Position numbers and translations under genes: made by a program. Positions 6,522-10,675 of a DNA stretch of 10,675 nucleotides are shown piece by piece (the stretch's first letter is position 1; every line of letters begins with the position of its first letter). Source of the DNA: Gammaproteobacteria bacterium (lineage in GTDB: Bacteria > Pseudomonadota > Gammaproteobacteria > UBA6429); the NCBI GenBank assembly GCA_003232015.1, contig QIKU01000143.1, positions 1-10,675 of the forward strand, in the 5' to 3' direction. The notes beneath the pieces were generated by a model. The model was not told the DNA's origin and made no database searches. It was given only the letters and a program-made list of their open reading frames with translations.

Positions 6522-6656
6522 TTATCTATTGACCACTAAGGCCTCCGGCCCCGGCTTTTTCTTTTTTAAGACTCTTTGCAGGAGTAGCTCTGCTTTCTCA
6601 ATAAAGGGTTCACCGCCAACGGCCTTCCCGTGCTTGCATGTTTTTCGTCTATTCAT
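6522..6656 (-). pseudogene. Decayed C-terminal end of a RAYT-type (IS200-like Y1) transposase
   Basis: The minus strand reads a 44-codon stretch with GGEPFIEKAELLLQRVLKKKKPGPEA near its end. RAYT transposases commonly finish with a block of the form GRPLG-x-E-x-FIEK-x-E-x-L-x-GR-x-L-x-KKKPGPK, and this is a close relative of it. The catalytic HUH and tyrosine regions, which would lie upstream (higher coordinates), are absent, so only a remnant is left. The flank after the stop contains TGTGTCCCCAGAATTC (read on this strand), matching the border type of such elements. The match is from memory of the family; a protein search would settle it. It is too short and has no start context to be a working gene. 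Confidence 0.5.
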
Positions 6657-6804
6657 CAGGTCGGACCAAGCTAAGTGATTGTAAGCAATAGAAAAAGAGA
6701 TTAAAAGATTGCCATAAAACGCCTTAAAGCGGTCTTTTTAGTATTGAAAACGCTGTTTTAACGAAATAACTTATTCAAAGAACAGACCGACGGATCTCCG
6801 CGCA

Positions 6805-6840
6805 AATTATGGCAGGCTTTGCCAATTATATGCCATAATT
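6805..6840 (+). promoter_or_regulatory. Nested inverted repeats before parD, likely autoregulatory operator
   Basis: AATTATGGCA (6805-6814) and TGCCATAATT (6831-6840) are exact 10-base inverses around 16 bases. Inside, GGCA (6811-6814) can also pair with TGCC at 6820-6823, and AATTAT (6824-6829) forms a second dyad with ATAATT (6835-6840). The region thus has several copies of one half-site. ParD-type ribbon-helix-helix proteins bind such repeated half-sites and repress their own operon. CATAAT at 6834-6839 could be a -10 within the operator. The structure is seen directly and the binding is inferred. Confidence 0.55.
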
Positions 6841-6873
6841 GAAACATACCCCTATTTTTAAAGGTCTTTTCTA

Positions 6874-7116
6874 ATGGCAACATTAAACATTTCACTCCCT
6901 GATGAAATGCGACAATGGATTAACCGCCAGGTAAGTAGTGGCCGTTATGCTAATGCCAGCGATTATATTCGAGACTTAATCCGTGATAACTTAACAAGAA
7001 CCGATATGATCAATCTCGCATTAATAGAAGGTGAGCAAAGTGGTGAATCGTCTTTAAGTATTCAAGAGATTATCAAATCCGAAAAAGCGAAGAATAAAGA
7101 AAATAAAAATCCATAA
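6874..7116 (+). CDS. parD: ParD-family antitoxin, ribbon-helix-helix
   Basis: The 80-residue protein begins MATLNISLPDEMRQWI, followed by VSSGRYANASDYIRDLIRD. This is the standard ParD/CopG ribbon-helix-helix fold (beta strand at 2-8, two helices to about 43). The N-terminus binds the operator as a dimer; the charged C-terminal part (about 45-80, ending EKAKNKENKNP) is the flexible segment that wraps the toxin in this family. AAGG lies nine bases before the ATG. The stop codon overlaps the next ATG in the form TAATG, so antitoxin and toxin are translationally coupled in the usual antitoxin-first order. The upstream palindromes fit autorepression. The gene looks whole even though its partner is shortened. 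Confidence 0.85.
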   Translation: MATLNISLPDEMRQWINRQVSSGRYANASDYIRDLIRDNLTRTDMINLALIEGEQSGESSLSIQEIIKSEKAKNKENKNP

Positions 7117-7364
7117 TGCGTTATAAGCTCTCAGGTAAAGCTGAACACGATCTAAGAAAAATATATCAATACAGCCAATTAAATTTTGGCGAGCTTCAGG
7201 CAACAAGTTATTTAACCGCGCTAGAAGAAAGTATTCAACAAATTGCAGATACTCCGGCTATTGCTCAAAAAGTTGGCGACATTCGCCCAAAGTACAAGCG
7301 TTATTTATACCAGAAACATGCTACCTATTTTATTGAGAAAAAATCTTTTTCCCTCGCATCATAG
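7116..7364 (+). CDS. parE: ParE-family toxin, C-terminally truncated or altered
   Basis: ParE toxins of the RelE/ParE superfamily poison DNA gyrase. The first 70 or so residues fit well: MRYKLSGKAEHDLRKIYQYS, NFGELQA, SYLTALEESIQQIADTPAIA, DIRPKYKRYLYQKHATYFI. The family normally continues with a last strand of the form iiRILHQxMD, giving about 95 residues. Here the frame ends EKKSFSLAS at 82 residues. That closing strand and its conserved arginine are missing, so toxicity is doubtful. The change begins near a run of six A (7338-7343) followed by TCTTTTT, so a frameshift is possible; reading one frame over gives IFFPRII, only vaguely like the lost strand. The last 40 bases overlap the 3' end of the convergent amidohydrolase, which suggests a rearrangement joined the two. 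The ParD antitoxin gene is intact. Confidence 0.75.
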   Translation: MRYKLSGKAEHDLRKIYQYSQLNFGELQATSYLTALEESIQQIADTPAIAQKVGDIRPKYKRYLYQKHATYFIEKKSFSLAS

Positions 7365-8200
7365 GATCTAATCATTTTCTCGCCATTTTCGTAGGCAATT
7401 TTTTTTGCGGTGGCACGAGGGAGAGCACCCAGTAAATCACGTTGCCATTGCATTGCGTATTTCAGTTGCAACCAGCGCTGTGGTTCATACGTGTCGAGTC
7501 CAAATAAAAAACGATCAGCATGTCTTTCCAGCAGTATGCGCCAGGCTTTCATTAAGCGTCCTTCATTAATGATTTCACCACGAAAAGAAAGGTCAGCCCA
7601 TAAATTGTGGTGCTTATCCATGAGCTTGCCAACAATAACGGCATAATCAAAACCGGCGTGTGCCCACAGGATACGTGCATCGGGGTATTGTTTAAAAATA
7701 AACTTGATAGCCTGAGCATCGCTATGCACATGCAACATAAGATTATATTTTTTAGCCAGGCGAATAATTTCCTGCATAACCGGGGTGTACGCCTGCTCAG
7801 CATCAATATGTAATTCACCAATCGCTGCGTAACGGTATTTCCTGAGGCGTTCCTTAAGATAAGGAATCACTGTTTCATCATACATCCAGGTTTCAATGCT
7901 GCCACGTTTTCGATAAGGGCGTAACACAGGCACAACGAACGTTGGATCAACCTGATAAAGTCGCTGCGTACCTTCATCACTCGAGCTCGATACCATGACC
8001 CGCTTGATCCCCAACGCACGCAGTCGATGAATAGCATCGTTGGGCGATATGGCGCCCCAGACATCATGGTTGTAATGGATATGCGCATCGAATATGGGTA
8101 AATCGTTAGCAACCTTCCCCTCCTGTTCAGCACTTACCGCCCAGGGCAAAAGGATGGAGAGCAGCAAGAAAAAGAAAGCCGTGTATTTACGAGCATTCAT
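7325..8200 (-). CDS. Exported amidohydrolase-family protein (metal-dependent hydrolase, TIM barrel)
   Basis: The 291-residue protein has a signal peptide (FFFLLLSILLPW core, cleavage near AVSA at 24) and so acts in the periplasm or outside. Metal-site motifs of the amidohydrolase superfamily (amidohydro_2 type) appear in order: DAHIH at 38-42 (HxH), GELHI with E129, HVHSD at 157-161, WAHAGFD with H181, and FGLDTY with D236. KKIAYENGEKMI near residues 266-277 corresponds to the usual NAxxLF helix, so the enzyme domain is complete. The substrate is unknown; most relatives hydrolyse or decarboxylate small molecules in the cytoplasm, and an exported form is less common. No strong ribosome site precedes the ATG at 8200. 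The last residues (DAREKDFFSIK) lie in DNA shared with the ParE gene on the other strand. No operon partner is visible. Confidence 0.8.
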   Translation of the reverse strand: MNARKYTAFFFLLLSILLPWAVSAEQEGKVANDLPIFDAHIHYNHDVWGAISPNDAIHRLRALGIKRVMVSSSSDEGTQRLYQVDPTFVVPVLRPYRKRGSIETWMYDETVIPYLKERLRKYRYAAIGELHIDAEQAYTPVMQEIIRLAKKYNLMLHVHSDAQAIKFIFKQYPDARILWAHAGFDYAVIVGKLMDKHHNLWADLSFRGEIINEGRLMKAWRILLERHADRFLFGLDTYEPQRWLQLKYAMQWQRDLLGALPRATAKKIAYENGEKMIRSYDAREKDFFSIK

Positions 8201-8535
8201 TCATTGACCATAACAAAAAAATGCATAAATTCAACCAATGAAAGAGGTCGGCTATATTTTTTTACTGCCCATAATTAGAATAACCACTTTCAATACTATT
8301 GCTATAGTATGGCAGTTATCGCAAAATTCGTCAGGGTCAAATCTTGCCCCAAGCCTTCTAAATCTAGCCATAAGACAAAATATATCCATAAATGTAAGTA
8401 TTGTGGCTCCATAATTTGGCACTGCAGCCACCGAGCAAGAACGAAAAGGAACTTACCGCGCCGTTTCTGTCTATACTATCGGTAAGTAAATATTTAACCT
8501 GCCAACTGCCATGACATGGCAAAGCGACATATAAA
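8201..8535. promoter_or_regulatory. Divergent control region between the amidohydrolase and an exported-protein gene
   Basis: 335 bases hold two opposite promoters. Two exact palindromes are present: ATACTAT-TGCT-ATAGTAT (8293-8310) and TGCCATG-A-CATGGCA (8507-8521). TATACT at 8472-8477 could be a -10 for the plus-strand gene, but no good -35 sits before it. AAAATTCGTCAGGGTCAAATCTTG-type sequence at 8325-8348 resembles another border seen near RAYT transposases; this is a weak impression. An open frame of 58 codons (8309-8485) with five cysteines lies here but has no ribosome site, and I discuss it under findings. Confidence 0.4.
8507..8521 (+). promoter_or_regulatory. 15-base palindrome just before the start of the exported protein gene
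   Basis: TGCCATG and CATGGCA are exact inverses around one A. The palindrome ends 14 bases before the ATG at 8536, and no Shine-Dalgarno sequence is found between it and the start. As DNA it would suit a dimeric repressor. As RNA its loop would be too tight for all seven pairs, so an operator is the better reading. Confidence 0.4.
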
Positions 8536-9072
8536 ATGAAAAAACAGTTTATTATTTTCACTACGGTTCTAATCCTTGGCGCCACTGCCGGGTTGGCAAT
8601 AGCAACACCTGCCAATACCAAAACAATGAGTTCTGGCTGGCAACTTACCCTGAATCAGAATATAACCATCCCCGCACAAAGCGTGGGCATTTACCTGCAA
8701 CATGGCAAAGTGACTAGCGAAACAGAAACCGATCAATATTACCCGAACTGCCGGCTGGAAGTGCGTAACCTGCAAGATAAATCACAAACCATTACAGCCG
8801 ATACTTTCACTGTTTACCGTGTTAAATGGACCGAAGAGGATGTTTTGCTGCACTCGAATCAGTATGCGTCCACTGGAATGCTGCCGGTTTCAAGTTCCAC
8901 AGCAGATGATTATGTCACAACGCTATATCTGCGCTCCGAGCGACAACCCAATGTGACTCGGCTTATTTGCAGCTACTGGGAAGATCCCACTGGTTTTGCT
9001 GAACACCTAAACGTAAAACAAATTCGCAGCGCGCTGGGAAAGATATTTACCCTGCAACCCAAAAATAAATAA
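8536..9072 (+). CDS. Exported protein of unknown function with two cysteines
   Basis: I do not recognise this 178-residue protein. The start is a standard signal peptide (KKQFIIFTTVLILGATAGLAIA, cleavage after residue 23). The mature part is about 155 residues, with two cysteines, C72 (YYPNCRLEV) and C145 (RLICSYW), likely a disulfide in the periplasm. Strand-like stretches such as ITIPAQSVGIYLQHG, TITADTFTVYRVKW and YVTTLYLRSE suggest a beta sandwich. It has no lipobox and no second membrane segment. The ribosome site is weak; AAAGCGACATATAAA precedes the ATG, and no other in-frame ATG does better. It stands alone, divergent from the amidohydrolase and convergent with the gene at 9164-9862. 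Composition is like its neighbours. The coding call rests on the signal peptide, the length and the consistent amino acid pattern. Confidence 0.7.
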   Translation: MKKQFIIFTTVLILGATAGLAIATPANTKTMSSGWQLTLNQNITIPAQSVGIYLQHGKVTSETETDQYYPNCRLEVRNLQDKSQTITADTFTVYRVKWTEEDVLLHSNQYASTGMLPVSSSTADDYVTTLYLRSERQPNVTRLICSYWEDPTGFAEHLNVKQIRSALGKIFTLQPKNK

Positions 9073-9163
9073 ATTATGTCGGCCATTGGGTCAAGCCAGG
9101 CTTATTACTTAACCTGCCTGTGAGTGAGTTTGATTTAACCCGGTTATTAAAATAAACGACAGG

Positions 9164-9862
9164 CTATTGTCCGTAACGCCCTTTTAGAGTAACGGTAAGC
9201 TTAATCGTGTCATTATACGTTTCCAGCTCAACCGTTTCTCTTTTCCCATTTGGCTGAATTAAATACGTTGTTTTAAATGTATTATCAAGGTCGCCGGATG
9301 GTTTAGTCGTCGTGTTTAAAAATATTAGTTTTGCCTGTCCATTAAAACCATCTTCAAGCTGCCACGACAAAGTAGAGGTGAAGTTTCTCTTGTCGATATA
9401 AGCACCTATTATTCCTGACTGGCCTATTTTGGCTCTAACTGGAATGTCTTTTGTTGTTGCTTTTACCGTTGTAATATCACCACTAACACCTACGAAACGC
9501 CTGACGTTAACATTGGTACTGTAATAACTCGTTACTATCGCTGTACCAAAGCCCATGCCCATCGCAAAAAACTCCGTTGTCGTTTGAATAGGGGACGCTC
9601 TGGTACCTAAAAAAGCGGTTCTCGATAAGAGTTTTTCAGCAATATTGCCGGTCAAATTAATTCCCCTGCTATCCGAGCCGGTCAAGGATGCAGAAACATC
9701 GTAGTCGCTAAAATAATTACCTGGGAATAATTGAAACTCAATACTAGTGCTTGTCGGCTGTGTTTTATTAGCCGCAGAAGCAGCGGTGTGAACAACAAAA
9801 TACGTGCCCAGCATAAATAAACTAACCAGAAAATATTTTTTTGCATTATTCTTAATGCTCAT
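9164..9862 (-). CDS. Exported, cysteine-free beta-rich protein of unknown function
   Basis: I do not recognise this 232-residue protein. I take the ATG at 9862 because GGAG lies six bases upstream and a signal peptide follows at once (KKYFLVSLFMLGTYFVV core, cleavage after AASA at 30). A longer frame from 9967 adds 35 residues that would put the signal in the middle. The mature part has no cysteine and is rich in Thr, Ser, Asn and Gly. It has alternating strand patterns (SIEFQLFPGNYFSDYDVSAS, STLSWQLEDGF, QAKLIFLNTTT, TVELETYNDTIKLTVTL). This looks like a secreted or surface beta protein, perhaps a domain of adhesin or outer-membrane type, but no motif decides it. A perfect TATAAT lies 49 bases before the ATG. 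It converges with the gene ending at 9072. Confidence 0.7.
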   Translation of the reverse strand: MSIKNNAKKYFLVSLFMLGTYFVVHTAASAANKTQPTSTSIEFQLFPGNYFSDYDVSASLTGSDSRGINLTGNIAEKLLSRTAFLGTRASPIQTTTEFFAMGMGFGTAIVTSYYSTNVNVRRFVGVSGDITTVKATTKDIPVRAKIGQSGIIGAYIDKRNFTSTLSWQLEDGFNGQAKLIFLNTTTKPSGDLDNTFKTTYLIQPNGKRETVELETYNDTIKLTVTLKGRYGQ

Positions 9863-9910
9863 GTGATCTCCATTTCTATTTCTTAATTTAGTGCCAATAT
9901 TTTGTAAAAG

Positions 9911-9916
9911 ATTATA
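9911..9916 (-). promoter_or_regulatory. Probable -10 box of the exported beta-rich protein gene
   Basis: TATAAT is read on the minus strand, matching the sigma-70 consensus exactly. It would start transcription near 9904, leaving a leader of about 42 bases with the GGAG site in it. The -35 region is poor (TCAACT or CTCAAC at 16-17 bases), so either an activator helps or the call is wrong. Confidence 0.45.
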
Positions 9917-10154
9917 ACAATATAGTAAAGTAAGTTGAGCGATTGAGGGGCAAAACACCGATATCATTACTATTAGCGATTAGCACGCATTGATTGAAGG
10001 TTCACTTTACTTATTTTAGTGGATAAACAATCCTTCTACTCGTTGAAGTACCCTATATATAGTATAAACTTCACCTACAAATGGCATGTGGCTCAACTTT
10101 TTCTAGCCTTAACCGATACAGCAGCTTAAACTTGAGTGCTTTGGTCAACGACTC

Positions 10155-10183
10155 TTGTATCTAGTAGGGTGTTACATTAGAAT
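10155..10183 (+). promoter_or_regulatory. Candidate promoter of soeA
   Basis: TTGTAT (10155-10160) and TAGAAT (10178-10183) are separated by 17 bases. The -10 matches consensus at five of six positions and the -35 at three of six. The spacer holds TAGTAGGGTGTT, which resembles the core of the repeats near qmoA and the cytochrome. The leader to the ATG would be about 70 bases. Confidence 0.4.
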
Positions 10184-10260
10184 ATTAGGGTTCGCTAATT
10201 AACCATTCATAGAATTTATCCATCCATTAAATTACCACTAATTGAACGATTGAGTCCTTT

Positions 10261-10675
10261 ATGCCCTATTCCAATACTGCATCCACTGAACAAACTTCCG
10301 CTACCGAGCGCGCTGCCAACGCTAGAATCGAAGTTAAAAACACCACCTGCTATATGTGTGCTTGCCGCTGCGGAATTCGCGTCACTATACGCGACGGTGA
10401 AGTTCGCTATATTCAGGGCAACCCGGAGCACCCATTAAATAAGGGTGTAATTTGTGCCAAAGGCGCATCGGGCATTATGAAGCAGTACTCTCCTGCGCGC
10501 TTAACTAAACCGTTAAAACGTAAAGCCGGTGCTGACCGCGGTGATGCAGAATTTGAAGAAATCAGTTGGGAAGAGGCGCTTTCAACCATTAGCGAACGCT
10601 TAGAACATATTCGCAAAACCGACCCTAAGAAATTCGCCCTGTTTACTGGCCGCGACCAGATGCAGGCTTTAACCG
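10261..10675 (+). CDS. soeA: SoeA N-terminus (partial): molybdopterin subunit of cytoplasmic sulfite dehydrogenase
   Basis: SoeABC is a membrane-bound molybdenum enzyme facing the cytoplasm that oxidises sulfite directly to sulfate and feeds the quinone pool in sulfur-oxidizing bacteria. The 138 visible codons hold the N-terminal [4Fe-4S] motif C30-x2-C33-x3-C37-x27-C65 in the context TCYMCACRCGIRV and GVICAKGASGIMKQYSPARL. The latter is the style of SoeA within the DMSO-reductase family. There is no twin-arginine signal before the cluster, as expected for the cytoplasmic SoeA and unlike polysulfide or thiosulfate reductase subunits. WEEALSTISERL then starts the molybdopterin domain. The frame is opened by a TGA at 10243, so ATG 10261 is the only sensible start; no clear Shine-Dalgarno is present. 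soeB and soeC would be expected downstream outside the window. Another cytoplasmic molybdoenzyme is the alternative. Confidence 0.82.
   Translation, partial: MPYSNTASTEQTSATERAANARIEVKNTTCYMCACRCGIRVTIRDGEVRYIQGNPEHPLNKGVICAKGASGIMKQYSPARLTKPLKRKAGADRGDAEFEEISWEEALSTISERLEHIRKTDPKKFALFTGRDQMQALT

Larger units (their letters stand above)
6273..6873. other. Intergenic region with transposase remnant and parDE control region
   Basis: No intact gene is supported. Plus-strand frames at 6134-6382 and 6424-6678 are shadows; the second one re-reads transposase-end DNA. About 6440-6521 carries a sequence style (GGCAAAATG, then ATTCTGGGGACACAATA) that I know from the borders of RAYT-like transposase genes in Gammaproteobacteria. 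The decayed coding end (6522-6656) and the palindromes before parD (6805-6840) are listed separately. Between 6273 and about 6430 I see nothing specific apart from the promoter that the metallopeptidase gene must have. Confidence 0.45.
9863..10260. other. Divergent intergenic region before soeA
   Basis: About 400 bases between the divergent genes. No open frame of note and no RNA gene was seen. Besides the two promoter calls, TGAAGT (10044-10049) and ACTTCA (10068-10073) form a loose dyad around a TATATATAGTATAA stretch, a possible second promoter or operator. No terminator is evident. Confidence 0.4.

Noticed and set aside
6539..6575. GGCC-TCC-GGCC followed by a T-rich run as a terminator
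   Set aside because: The stem is only four base pairs with a three-base loop, and the T-rich run is the antisense of the transposase remnant's lysine codons.
6424..6678. Plus-strand frame of 84 codons
   Set aside because: It reads antisense to the transposase remnant and its border sequence, has no ribosome site, and its protein is low-complexity in places.
8516..8539. Tiny leader peptide MAKRHIK overlapping the ATG at 8536 by ATGA
   Set aside because: The coupling geometry is attractive, but it has no ribosome site and starts within a palindrome; an overlap this short arises easily by chance.
10044..10073. Loose dyad TGAAGT / ACTTCA with TATAAA as the main soeA promoter
   Set aside because: TTGAAG and TATAAA are only 14 bases apart, too close for a sigma-70 promoter; the pair at 10155-10183 fits better.

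Overview
The window looks like chromosomal DNA of a sulfur-oxidizing gammaproteobacterium. This rests on two recognisable sulfur-energy modules at its ends. On the left, minus strand, is the quinone-interacting oxidoreductase operon qmoABC, cut by the window edge inside qmoC. On the right, plus strand, is the start of soeA, the molybdopterin subunit of the cytoplasmic sulfite dehydrogenase. In sulfur oxidizers QmoABC is thought to pass electrons between AprBA (APS reductase acting in reverse) and the quinone pool, while SoeABC oxidises sulfite directly. The window therefore carries parts of both routes from sulfite to sulfate. The placement in Gammaproteobacteria is an inference from gene content and style, not a phylogeny.

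Layout. Positions 1-3634 (minus): qmoA, qmoB, qmoC, tightly packed with a strong AGGAGG-type site before each gene. qmoB is broken near 366: its frame shifts just before the C-terminal MvhD-like segment, and the residues missing at the junction fit a 13-base deletion. Positions 3964-4630 (minus): two overlapping monoheme cytochrome c reading frames that look like one frameshifted diheme c4-type cytochrome. Related 34-base elements lie on both sides of it. Positions 5035-6272 (minus): an unrecognised two-gene operon, a leaderless HExxH metallopeptidase-like protein overlapping by ATGA a small secreted protein with two cysteines.

Positions 6273-6873 hold the decayed 3' end of what looks like a RAYT-type (Y1) transposase with its flanking sequence, then a palindrome-rich promoter region for a parDE toxin-antitoxin pair (6874-7364). 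The ParE toxin lacks the usual C-terminal strand and its end overlaps a convergent exported amidohydrolase (7325-8200). Positions 8536-9072 (plus) and 9164-9862 (minus) encode two exported proteins that I do not recognise, facing each other. soeA starts at 10261 and runs off the window.

The ends are core energy metabolism and the middle is accessory. Four lesions (qmoB shift, split cytochrome, shortened ParE, transposase remnant) suggest either local gene decay or sequence errors. That needs reads to settle. The best candidates for something undescribed are the metallopeptidase/secreted-protein pair and the possible loss of the Qmo route beside an apparently intact Soe route. I saw no tRNA, rRNA, CRISPR array or complete insertion sequence.
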